Source of the DNA: an uncultured Fibrobacterota bacterium
Lineage (GTDB): Bacteria; Fibrobacterota; Fibrobacteria; Fibrobacterales; Fibrobacteraceae
Assembly (NCBI GenBank): GCA_903876665.1
Contig: CAIRAY010000162.1
Location: 1 to 48,342, forward strand
Direction: 5' to 3'
DNA length: 48,342 nt
In this document: positions 27,303-35,382 of the stretch, piece after piece
Layout of the letters: every line of letters starts with the position of its first letter
Position numbering within the stretch: the first letter of the stretch is position 1
The notes under the pieces: generated by a model
The model's database searches: none
The model's input: the letters and a program-made list of their open reading frames with translations, nothing else
Told to the model about the DNA's origin: nothing
Translations under genes and position numbers: made by a program

Positions 27303-28889
27303 ATGACTGCGCGCAAATGGACAATTTTCGGCCTGGTTGTAACCGCCCTGGCCATAATGGGGTACAAGGTACTGATCCTCGGGTTCAGCCCCGCAGTAGT
27401 TGTTCCCGTGAAGGGCTACAAAGTCGACTTGCTCATGTCCGTAAAAGGCCATGGGTTGCCCATCAATGTGCGCACTTATCTCCCCAATTCCAACCGCCAT
27501 CAGAGCATTACCCAGGAAGTTCAGGTCAATGGGGTTTTCGCTCAAACCGTTGAACAAGATGAACGAGGCAACCGCCTTGGGGTCTGGCATGGCGATCCGG
27601 TGGATGGATTTCAAGAATTCAGCTATTCCTTTTTTGTTTCGCCTCGTGAAATCAAGTACAACTTGCCTGAGCCGATTCCCCGCATCCAAAACATCCCGGA
27701 TTCCCTTTCCTATTGGTTGAACTCAACGGAGCTGGTGCAAACCAATGATTCCTCCATCATCGCCCAAAGCCAGCTCCTGGGTCTCGATAGCCTAAGCGAC
27801 ATGCGCCTAGTGGTCCGAAGAGTTTACGATTATGTGCAAAACCAAATCCGCCCCGCGAAATTCAGCGGAGAAACGTCTGCCCTCACCACCCTGCAGCTGG
27901 GAGAGGCTAGTTGCAACGGAAAAAGTCGCCTGGTGGTTGCACTCCTACGTCATGAAAAGATTCCCAGTCGCCTAGTCGGTGGCATGATTCTGGAGGAAGG
28001 AGAAAAACGGGTAGTCCACCAATGGGTGGAGGTTTTCCTTGGAACCGAATGGGTGAGTTTAGATGCATTGAACGCACATTTATTCACTCTCCCTGCTAAC
28101 TATCTGGAACTTTACCGGGACGATGAGACTTTATTTCGTCGGACCAGCAACATCCATTTCAAATATTCATGGCAAACAACTTCGGTTCTCGTACCACGCG
28201 GAAACGGCGACGATGCCTCATGGAAGCGCCATAAATTCTTAGCGCTTTGGGCGCTTTTCCAGGAAGCCGGAATTTCCATGGATGTTTTGCGTGTACTCCT
28301 AATGATCCCCTTTGGTGCCCTGATCACGGTTCTCTTCCGCAACATGGGAGGAATCACGACATTTGGAACCTTCCTTCCCGTCCTAATCGCCACCGCATAC
28401 CGGGACACCGGCGTTCTCTGGGGTCATGCCAGCTTCATGCTCATCATCTTGTCCGGTGCGGCCATGCGCCCGCTTTTGAACCGACTCAAGCTTCTGCACA
28501 CGCCCCGTTTGACAATCATATTGGTATTGGTGGTGTTGGAAATGCTCGGCCTGACCTTGCTGGGCATATATTCCAAACAAAGTGGACTGACCCATGCATC
28601 CCTGTTCCCCATTGCCATTATGGCCATCACCATCGAACGATTTTCCGTGACCATGGAGGAAAAAGGCTTTCAATCCACCTTCTGGATTTTTGTCAATACT
28701 CTTGTAGTCGTCACCTTTTGTTACTTGGGAATGTTGTCTGTATTTTTGCAAACCATGGTCCTGGCTTTCCCAGAAGTGATGTTGCTGGTCATTGCCACAG
28801 CCGTTTACCTGGGTGGCTGGACAGGATTGCGGGTCATGGAACTCTGGCGCTTCCGCCGTATGATTTTTGCGCGGGAAGGTGCAGTATGA
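27303..28889 (+). CDS. Transglutaminase-like domain fused to seven-TM membrane protein (7TM_transglut family)
   Basis: The protein has 528 residues. TM1 is at about 7-27. A periplasmic transglutaminase-like domain covers 35-295. A multi-helix membrane region (about 320-510, roughly seven helices) ends in a basic tail (RFRRMIFAR). This matches PF14400/PF14402, proteins usually described as inactive transglutaminases fused to seven helices. Here, however, the Cys-His-Asp triad seems present: EASCNGKSR (Cys204), VVHQWVEVFL (His239) and WVSLDALNAH (Asp254). The gene starts 6 nt after AAGGAG and overlaps the ATP-grasp ligase gene by 4 bp. The same pair is conserved in many proteobacteria and is thought to make and handle a peptide-like product. 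A role in membrane transfer or trimming of that product is inference. Confidence 0.88.
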   Translation: MTARKWTIFGLVVTALAIMGYKVLILGFSPAVVVPVKGYKVDLLMSVKGHGLPINVRTYLPNSNRHQSITQEVQVNGVFAQTVEQDERGNRLGVWHGDPVDGFQEFSYSFFVSPREIKYNLPEPIPRIQNIPDSLSYWLNSTELVQTNDSSIIAQSQLLGLDSLSDMRLVVRRVYDYVQNQIRPAKFSGETSALTTLQLGEASCNGKSRLVVALLRHEKIPSRLVGGMILEEGEKRVVHQWVEVFLGTEWVSLDALNAHLFTLPANYLELYRDDETLFRRTSNIHFKYSWQTTSVLVPRGNGDDASWKRHKFLALWALFQEAGISMDVLRVLLMIPFGALITVLFRNMGGITTFGTFLPVLIATAYRDTGVLWGHASFMLIILSGAAMRPLLNRLKLLHTPRLTIILVLVVLEMLGLTLLGIYSKQSGLTHASLFPIAIMAITIERFSVTMEEKGFQSTFWIFVNTLVVVTFCYLGMLSVFLQTMVLAFPEVMLLVIATAVYLGGWTGLRVMELWRFRRMIFAREGAV

Positions 28890-29770
28890 AAATCAACTGG
28901 GACGCCCTGAACTCCATTTTGGGAATGAACCGACGCAACATTGAATATGTGTACCAGATGAATCGCCGTGAAGATTTTCCCCTCGTGGACGATAAAATCC
29001 TGACCAAAAAGGTCTTGGCCGAGCATGGGATTTCCCATGTTCCTCTGATCGCCGTATTCGAATCCTTCTTGGATTTGGATCGCCTGCCCGAAGTATTGAA
29101 CAGCCTGCATTCCTTTGCCATGAAGCCTGCCCAGGGTTATGGCGGGGGTGGCATTATTGTGGTGGATCATCGCGATGGTGCCGATTTCATCACCGTCACC
29201 GGAAAGCGCGTCTCTCTGGAAAAGTTGATTGAACGGGCAACCGAGATTTTATATGGAGTTTACTCCATCGACAGCTCCATGGGTGACCGTGTGATTATCG
29301 AAGAAAAAATTGGTCGCAACGAATTTATGGAACACCTGAGTGGCCCCGGAGTCCCCGACATTCGCGTAATCATGTGCCGCCAGCAGCTCGCCATGGCCAT
29401 GCTTCGCCTGCCTACCGAGCAGTCCGATGGCAAAGCCAATCTGCATCAAGGTGGCGTGGGAGTAGGCATCGATTTAAAGACAGGTCTCACCACTCACACC
29501 GTATCCCGCAAAGGGCCCGTTCTAAATCACCCGGATACTGGGACTAATCTGATTGGAGTGGAAATCCCCCAATGGAAACTTTTGGTAGAGCTTTCCATCA
29601 AGGTTTCGCAAATATTCCCTCTGGGATACATGGGGCTGGATTGGGTTCTGGATATTGGGCACATTCCCCGACTTCTGGAGCTCAACGCCCGTCCCGGGCT
29701 CGAAATTCAAAACGCCAACCGCCAAGGCTTGCGCAGCATCCTGGAAGGCACCGTGGGGCAACATGCGTAG
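28886..29770 (+). CDS. RimK-like ATP-grasp ligase (alpha-L-glutamate ligase homologue, TIGR02291 type)
   Basis: The protein has 294 residues. The start ATG at 28886 overlaps the preceding stop (ATGA); an open frame further upstream is not coding. ATP-grasp features are visible: DKILTKKVLAEHGI and SFAMKPAQGYGGGGIIVV (nucleotide-binding Lys and Gly-rich loop, about 75-90), VIIEEKIGRNEFM (adenine-contacting Glu), and near the end LELNARPGLEIQNAN (metal-binding Glu and Asn). Closest in pattern to TIGR02291, RimK relatives that always accompany the transglutaminase-7TM protein. It probably joins amino acids to a peptide or protein acceptor using ATP, in the cytoplasm. The substrate is unknown. The usual third partner, an aspartyl/zinc protease of the RimB type, is not in this window. 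Confidence 0.88.
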   Translation: MKINWDALNSILGMNRRNIEYVYQMNRREDFPLVDDKILTKKVLAEHGISHVPLIAVFESFLDLDRLPEVLNSLHSFAMKPAQGYGGGGIIVVDHRDGADFITVTGKRVSLEKLIERATEILYGVYSIDSSMGDRVIIEEKIGRNEFMEHLSGPGVPDIRVIMCRQQLAMAMLRLPTEQSDGKANLHQGGVGVGIDLKTGLTTHTVSRKGPVLNHPDTGTNLIGVEIPQWKLLVELSIKVSQIFPLGYMGLDWVLDIGHIPRLLELNARPGLEIQNANRQGLRSILEGTVGQHA

Positions 29771-32700
29771 TCATTCTGAACTCTGGCGGGCCCTTCGGTC
29801 CTATCTCCTCCCTGCAGGAATCTTATTAGGGATTCTTTTCAGCAATTTCTTCACAGAAATCGGGCTTTTCTCTCACTGGTTCAAAGTGGGTGAATTGGAA
29901 GTGACCGTCCTCGCTCCTGAAAACCAGGCCGCAGAAAAATTCGACCTCGGTGGCGATGCGGAAGATGACAAAAGTTTTGACACCACAGAGCTGGACCCTA
30001 TAGCCCTAAAGGCGATGCAGGAGTCTCGCTTTGCCGATGCCGCACGAATATTTTCTCTTGCGACTAAAACCAACAGCCAGGATGCAGCCTCATGGAATGG
30101 CCTGGGAGTCGCTCAGGTTAGAATGGGGAATACAGCAGAAGCTGACAAATCATTTTTGGAAGCACTTCGAATTGATCCATTGATGATACGGGCACGATTC
30201 AATTGGGCTCTATTGCGTTCTCAGCAGGGAGACACCGCCAGTGCGATCCAGGGGTACCGCGAGGTCCTACGTCTGCAAACTGGAAACGTGGAGGCCCGTT
30301 ACAATCTCGCTGTGCAATTGATGCGCCGAGGCGAGCTGGACACCGCCAAATCCCTTTTGCATCAGGTGGTTGAAACCAATCGGAGCCAGCGTTTCGCAGG
30401 AGCCTGGTACAATCTGGGACTGATCGCTCATCGCCAGGATAGCCTGACCATGGCCTGCGCCTTTTTCCAAAAAACCATCAAGCTCAAGCCGGACCACGTC
30501 AACGCTTGGCTAGCCTGGGCAAATGCCCTGGGCAAAAGGGAACAGGACGATTCTGCAACTCTTTTATACAAACAAGTGCTCCGATTGGATTCTCGACAAG
30601 TAAAGGCGTATTACCAGCTAGCCATGCAAACTCAAAAACGCGGCCAGGCAGACTCGGCTGGGGTATTTCTCCAAAAGTGCGTGGAGATTGACCCTAGCTA
30701 TTCCAAGGCCTACCTGACCATGGCCCAAGTGGAACTGCGCAAGGGAAAACCTCGCGACGCCCTGCGGCAGGCTCAAGAAATGCTTTTGAAAGACCCCAAG
30801 TCCACCGTGGCCCGCTCCATTATGGCCCAGGCCTATGCAGCCATGGGACAGTGGGATAAATCCGTACAAAACATCGAAGACGCTCTACGCATCGATCCCA
30901 ATTATGTGGAAGGTCTCCAGACCCTGGGTATCCTTTATCTCAAAAACGAAAAGGCAGCCGAAGGCGAGGAATGCTTCTTGCGTGCCTTGGAAAAGCGTCC
31001 CGATTTTTGGGAAGCCCGCTACAATCTGGGCCTCTCTTACCTGAAGGGTGGAAAGAGCATTGAAGCCGAAACCGAATTCCGTCGGGTCCTCCAGGATCGT
31101 CCTCGGCATATTGGTGCCATTTTCAACCTAGGCGCAGTGGGCCTGCAAAAGCGCGATCTCACCATGGCCCAGGAGATGTTCCGCAAAGCCCTCGCTCTGG
31201 ACTCCACCCACGCGCAAAGCTGGTTCAGCATGGGCCGCATGTACGGTTTGCAGGGCAAAGAACGCGAAGCCGAGGCCAGTTACCAGAAGGCATTGCAAAT
31301 CCGCGAGATCTACCCCGAAGCTCACTTTAATCTGGCTCGCCTCAAGGCAAAATCAGGGGAAGAGACCTCTGCCATTGCAGAATACCAAAAAGCAATTGCC
31401 CAGGATCCCCAATATGCCGAAGCCTATTTGAACATGGGAGTCCTGCAATTTAAATCCGGAGCGGAAGACCTAGCCTTGGCTTCATACCGGAAGGCATTAC
31501 AACTACGACCCCAATACGCACAAGCCTGGTTTAATCTGGCAATGGCATACAACCGCTTGAATCAAGCCCCCAAAGCCATTGAGGCCTACCAGAAGGCCAT
31601 CAGCGCCCAGGGGGATTATGGAGACGCAGCATACAATTTGTCCATTCTATTCATGAAACTCGATCGCTACCCAGAGGCGGAAGTGGTTCTGCGCAAGCTA
31701 TTGGAAGAAGATTCCGATGAACGAAAAGTGATCCTTGCACTGGGGGACTGTCTGGCTAAAGGAGGCAAAACCAACGAAGCTTCCCAATTCTACACAGAAC
31801 AAATGCAAATCAACCCGGATTGGCCCGAACTCAGACTACAAATGGCAAGCCTCGCGATGGGTCGCAAGCAAGGCCCTCAGGCGCGAAAACTTATTGAGCA
31901 AGTCCTCAAAATGCAACCAAAGAATGTCGACGGATGGATCGCCAATGCAAAGCTATTTAGCCAGGAAGGCAAACCCGAACAGTCCCAGTTTGCTTTGCAA
32001 AAGGCGCTGGCATTGGAACCTGAAAACCCCTCAGTCCTCCGAGCCTTAAGCTGGGTCAATTCCAGTGGGCAGGGTGGCACGGGGGCGGACTGGATCGCAT
32101 TGCAAGGAGTTTTGGAACAAGCTTCTCTAGCCAAGCTCGATAGCCTTGCTCTCCGGTGGGGCAAAAACAATGCCGCTTTGACCCAAATCCAGATTCGTCA
32201 GGTGGAACAAAACCTGGAACGGGCAAATTTGGCCCGGGCCCTGGAAGTGGCTAAAAGCTTGTCCACCCACGATCCCATTCATGGCTTGAATTTTGAGGCA
32301 CTCATCTACTTCGCTAAGAAAGATTCCACTGCGGCAAAAACCACAATGGTCAATTGGATGGCCAAAATGCCCAATACGGAGCCCGAATGGCTTTTGTCAG
32401 CAGAGCCTTGGATGAAAATGAAATTCCCCGCCAAGGCCATGGACATCCTTTCCGAAGCAAAAAAGCGGATTCCCGATTCCGAACAAATACCCAAGAAATT
32501 GGCCCAATCAGCCTTTTCTCTCGCCTTGCAACTACGCAAAGCAGGAAAGAATACCGAAGCCACAGAAACCTATCGCCAGAGTCTGGCCTGGGATGCTTCA
32601 CAACACAAGGCGCATTTGAATTTGGGAATCCTGTTGGAAGAAAAGGGTGATTTTGCGCAGGCTATGCACGAATTCGAGCTCTCGGTACAAGCGAAGCCAG

Positions 32701-32930
32701 ACTACGCCAATGGGTATTATCACCAAGCTAATGCGTATTGGCTACGCAAGGATTCAACCACAGCTCGCGCCACGGTTCAGAAGGCATTGTTGTACGACAA
32801 TGACCACGCTGAAGCCCGGGTTCTTGCCCAGCGGCTGGGGATCCAGGTGGCCCCCAAGCAAAAAGGCAAAAACAAGGATTCGAAAAAACCCGCGAAGAAA
32901 AAGAAGAAATTAAAAAAGGCGAATACCTGA
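29763..32930 (+). CDS. Giant TPR protein with N-terminal membrane anchor
   Basis: The protein has 1,055 residues. The ATG at 29763 overlaps the ligase gene by 8 bp and gives MRSHSELWRALRSY followed by a TM helix (about 14-36), so the repeats should sit in the periplasm. From about residue 75 onward more than twenty tetratricopeptide repeats run almost without a break (AEADKSFLEALRIDPLMIRA, YNLGLSYLKGGKSIEAE, AYLNMGVLQFKSGAEDLA). A looser helical stretch (about 740-920) is followed by three more TPRs. The C-terminus is Lys-rich (KQKGKNKDSKKPAKKKKKLKK). Such long solenoids scaffold multiprotein complexes. Its position between the ligase and the outer-membrane components suggests it links the inner-membrane module to the outer membrane. 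Its stop overlaps the next start (TGATG). Confidence 0.85.
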   Translation: MRSHSELWRALRSYLLPAGILLGILFSNFFTEIGLFSHWFKVGELEVTVLAPENQAAEKFDLGGDAEDDKSFDTTELDPIALKAMQESRFADAARIFSLATKTNSQDAASWNGLGVAQVRMGNTAEADKSFLEALRIDPLMIRARFNWALLRSQQGDTASAIQGYREVLRLQTGNVEARYNLAVQLMRRGELDTAKSLLHQVVETNRSQRFAGAWYNLGLIAHRQDSLTMACAFFQKTIKLKPDHVNAWLAWANALGKREQDDSATLLYKQVLRLDSRQVKAYYQLAMQTQKRGQADSAGVFLQKCVEIDPSYSKAYLTMAQVELRKGKPRDALRQAQEMLLKDPKSTVARSIMAQAYAAMGQWDKSVQNIEDALRIDPNYVEGLQTLGILYLKNEKAAEGEECFLRALEKRPDFWEARYNLGLSYLKGGKSIEAETEFRRVLQDRPRHIGAIFNLGAVGLQKRDLTMAQEMFRKALALDSTHAQSWFSMGRMYGLQGKEREAEASYQKALQIREIYPEAHFNLARLKAKSGEETSAIAEYQKAIAQDPQYAEAYLNMGVLQFKSGAEDLALASYRKALQLRPQYAQAWFNLAMAYNRLNQAPKAIEAYQKAISAQGDYGDAAYNLSILFMKLDRYPEAEVVLRKLLEEDSDERKVILALGDCLAKGGKTNEASQFYTEQMQINPDWPELRLQMASLAMGRKQGPQARKLIEQVLKMQPKNVDGWIANAKLFSQEGKPEQSQFALQKALALEPENPSVLRALSWVNSSGQGGTGADWIALQGVLEQASLAKLDSLALRWGKNNAALTQIQIRQVEQNLERANLARALEVAKSLSTHDPIHGLNFEALIYFAKKDSTAAKTTMVNWMAKMPNTEPEWLLSAEPWMKMKFPAKAMDILSEAKKRIPDSEQIPKKLAQSAFSLALQLRKAGKNTEATETYRQSLAWDASQHKAHLNLGILLEEKGDFAQAMHEFELSVQAKPDYANGYYHQANAYWLRKDSTTARATVQKALLYDNDHAEARVLAQRLGIQVAPKQKGKNKDSKKPAKKKKKLKKANT

Positions 32931-33757
32931 TGAAAACAAAAATGGCCAAGATTTCCCTAGTAATGGTGTTCCTCTTTGTGGTGGTTGCCTGTGTGCGAGA
33001 GCCCTTGGCGCCCAATCCCAATGACGAGAAATTATATGGGCAGGCAGGCGTAGCCCAATCCGGAGCTCAATTCACCGAGGCGACGGAATTATATCGAGAA
33101 ATCATCTCCGAATATCCGTCATCCATGCGCTACGACAATGCCGTTCTTGGACTCGCGGAATGCCTTCGCGCGTTGGGTCATCGAGATAGCGCTGTTTACG
33201 CTCTACGCAAAATGCCCACGGGGAGCTCTTACTATGGGGAATCCCTGCTACGGCAAGGCCAATACATGGTGGAAGACATGCAGTTCTGGCCCAGCGATAG
33301 TGCGCCATCTGCTTTGAGGAAGGCGATTCGCTGGAATGGAGACGCTGCCGTTGTGGGGGAAGCCTGGTATTCCTTGGGGGCGGCCTTCTATAAAATGGTG
33401 AGCACCGGCGCCACCACCCGGGGCTTCTTTTATGACAGCGCTCTGGTGGCCTATGGGGAACTGCGGACTCAATATCCAAATCATGTCCGTTTTTCCGATG
33501 CTGCGTACCGCATCGGCTGGGTTCTTTACCAGAAGGGTTCCTGGCTCAATGCAGCCGACACACTAAAGACCTACGCAACCGATTTTCCTGAGTCCGCCCT
33601 CGCTGACGGTGCCATGTATTGGGCAGCCAAATCCCTTGGCACCGCAGGCAAAGACTGCGAGGCAAAAAGCCTAATGCAACTGATGCTGAGCAACTATCCC
33701 TTTACCGACAAACGCGTGTCCGCCCAAGCGGAAATCCTTGGATGGTCCTGCCCATGA
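32930..33757 (+). CDS. TPR lipoprotein
   Basis: The protein has 275 residues with lipobox VVAC (Cys21). Residues 35-265 hold about five TPR-like hairpins of the BamD/YbgF type (GAQFTEATELYREIISEYP, YDSALVAYGELRTQYP, SWLNAADTLKTYATDFP). It starts on the last base of the preceding stop codon and overlaps the next gene by 4 bp (ATGA), so the three are translationally coupled. Being lipidated, it probably sits on the periplasmic face of the outer membrane and could dock the giant TPR protein to the barrel encoded next. Confidence 0.82.
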   Translation: MKTKMAKISLVMVFLFVVVACVREPLAPNPNDEKLYGQAGVAQSGAQFTEATELYREIISEYPSSMRYDNAVLGLAECLRALGHRDSAVYALRKMPTGSSYYGESLLRQGQYMVEDMQFWPSDSAPSALRKAIRWNGDAAVVGEAWYSLGAAFYKMVSTGATTRGFFYDSALVAYGELRTQYPNHVRFSDAAYRIGWVLYQKGSWLNAADTLKTYATDFPESALADGAMYWAAKSLGTAGKDCEAKSLMQLMLSNYPFTDKRVSAQAEILGWSCP

Positions 33758-34647
33758 TTTCGCATGCAGTCCCAAGGATAATGCTCATGGTGGCTCTGGG
33801 GACCTGCGGGCTCGCCCGAGCAGAAAAAAAAGCATTTCGACACAATAGTTTAGATGCCACCGTAGGGATTTCTGCAAACGTCGACAATAATATTGCAGAC
33901 AATAGCACACATGTTTCGGAACATTGGTTCGTTCCGTCCTTGGAAACATCCTACCAGTATCAATGGAATAAAAGACAAGGCATGGATTTTTCTGTGGTAC
34001 TGCAGGCAGAGAATTCGGTCCAGGAACGCAGCGCAACTCTGAATGCCCCCATTGACCAATATACCCTCCGCTACTCCCATGAATTCAAAGGGGATTTAAA
34101 AGCCGAGAGCGGAGCTCGGTGGGCCCGCACGGTCGACAGCAAATACGAACCAGTCAAATACCTTTATCGCCTTTTCGCCGGGGGAGAATGGTCTCCAGGC
34201 CCCCTAGCCTTCAACCTGGATTTTCGAGGCGACTGGGAAAATTATGGGGACCACGCCCAGGACGGAAATACTCGCTGGCTATTGGCAAATGCCGGATGGA
34301 AAATCCGTAAACAAATTTTTGCAGGCCTAGGCTACAGCCTAGAAGATCGCCAGGCATTTTCGCCAGGGTATACCTACAACGAGCACCTATTTTCCACCGA
34401 GTTGCGATTTACCTCTGCCTCCCATTGGACGGTCACAGGGGTCGCCAAGGGTGGCTGGAAGGACTACGCCAATGCCAAGCAAAATTGGAGCTGGCAACTA
34501 GGAATGCGCGCCACCGTGGCCATGGGGGACTGGAAATTAAAATGGAAGTCAGCAGGTGAAGAAACCAAGTCCAACCGCCCCGGCTACTCCTGGTCCCAAA
34601 GGACAGCCGAGACCTCCCTGACCTGGTCACCAGGAATCAAATGGTGA
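33754..34647 (+). CDS. Outer-membrane beta-barrel-like protein
   Basis: The protein has 297 residues. The start ATG at 33754 overlaps the preceding stop. A signal peptide (about 1-22, ending LARA) is followed by alternating polar/aromatic strands typical of outer-membrane barrels (DATVGISANVDNN, SLETSYQYQWNKRQGMDFSV, RWLLANAGWKIRKQIFAGLG). It ends with a strand TSLTWSPGIKW; the terminal aromatic residue suits barrel assembly. By strand count it may have 12-14 strands. No named family is recognised. It is the last gene of the operon that starts at 24321 and completes an inner-to-outer-membrane set. Confidence 0.72.
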   Translation: MISHAVPRIMLMVALGTCGLARAEKKAFRHNSLDATVGISANVDNNIADNSTHVSEHWFVPSLETSYQYQWNKRQGMDFSVVLQAENSVQERSATLNAPIDQYTLRYSHEFKGDLKAESGARWARTVDSKYEPVKYLYRLFAGGEWSPGPLAFNLDFRGDWENYGDHAQDGNTRWLLANAGWKIRKQIFAGLGYSLEDRQAFSPGYTYNEHLFSTELRFTSASHWTVTGVAKGGWKDYANAKQNWSWQLGMRATVAMGDWKLKWKSAGEETKSNRPGYSWSQRTAETSLTWSPGIKW

Positions 34648-34652
34648 CCTCA

Positions 34653-34922
34653 CTACTGTCCAAAATAATTGGCAAAAGGCTTTTTCATGTCATCCCCCGA
34701 ACTCCACAAAGTGGACATGTGTCCGTAACGGGCAAAGCCCGAACGGTCCCACCGAGGGATCACCGCATCGCGCCCGCGGGATTTTTCATCGAGCAGAACC
34801 TGACTTTCGTTGTAACCAATCATCACCAGCCAACGGTGATGGCCGGCATGCTTTAGTACCCGGGTCGGCAAGATTTTTTTCGGGGTACCTGTGCATTTGC
34901 TTTGGGATAGAATAGATTGACT
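34653..34922 (-). pseudogene. Remnant of a C39-like papain-fold peptidase
   Basis: A minus-strand frame with no proper start is open from 34922 to a stop at 34653. It encodes about 89 residues, including LKHAGHHRWLVMIGYN, SQVLLDEKSRG and PRWDRSGFARYG. The GHHRWLVMIGY segment with a following acidic turn resembles the C-terminal half (catalytic His region) of C39-type/papain-fold peptidases. The N-terminal half with the catalytic Cys is absent, because the frame stops at 34923-34925, where the plus-strand MIF gene begins. It is most likely a decayed gene. Family assignment is by motif only. Confidence 0.4.
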
Positions 34923-34924
34923 CT

Positions 34925-35290
34925 ATGCCCGTTGCTATCATCCATTCCAATAACCCTACCGATTATTTAACGGTTTCACGCATGTTCCAAGATATGACGG
35001 AGCTTCTTGCCGATGCTTTTGGCCGTCCCAAGGATGCCGTGCTGATTTCTTTGAATAGCTCTCAAATGTCCCTAGGCATGAGCGAAGAACCTGTCGCTTA
35101 TCTTGACATCCGGAGCGTAACCCAGATCGGCACCGAGGAAATCCGGACACTATGCGTTCACTTGGGAGAAAGCATTACCCAATATCTCCAAGTTCCCCAG
35201 GACAGAATTCATTTTCAATTCCTGGCAGTGGCTCCCCAGGCCGCTTGGTCGTTCCCCACGGACACCCCTCGCCACACCGACGAGCCTTAG
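34925..35290 (+). CDS. MIF/phenylpyruvate tautomerase family protein
   Basis: The protein has 121 residues, the usual size for the macrophage migration inhibitory factor family (PF01187). The second residue is Pro (MPVAIIHSNN), the catalytic base of tautomerases once Met is removed. Other family positions fit: LADAFGRPKDAVLISLN (conserved Lys near 37), SQMSLGMSEEPVAYLDIRSV and QDRIHFQFLAV. Bacterial members are soluble trimers with keto-enol tautomerase activity of uncertain physiological use. The gene appears monocistronic, and no strong ribosome site is visible. The LVIVD lipoprotein gene begins 92 bp downstream on the same strand. Confidence 0.82.
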   Translation: MPVAIIHSNNPTDYLTVSRMFQDMTELLADAFGRPKDAVLISLNSSQMSLGMSEEPVAYLDIRSVTQIGTEEIRTLCVHLGESITQYLQVPQDRIHFQFLAVAPQAAWSFPTDTPRHTDEP

Positions 35291-35382
35291 GCTTCCCCAA
35301 TTTTCGCAAAAAATTCTCGTGCTCCAAAGGTGCACAGTTTCAAACAGACTCCCGCTCCCAGGCCCCCAGGAAAATCTATTCT

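Noticed and set aside
28247..28885. Upstream extension of the ATP-grasp frame
   Set aside because: It is a shadow of the 7TM gene. The ATP-grasp fold begins at the ATGA junction at 28886.
34641..34856. 71-codon plus-strand frame after the barrel gene
   Set aside because: It overlaps the barrel stop codon, has no ribosome site, and is antisense to the more protein-like C39 remnant.
35152..35382. N-terminal extension of the LVIVD protein overlapping the MIF gene
   Set aside because: The signal peptide and lipobox begin at 35383, and the extension is an out-of-frame shadow of the MIF gene.
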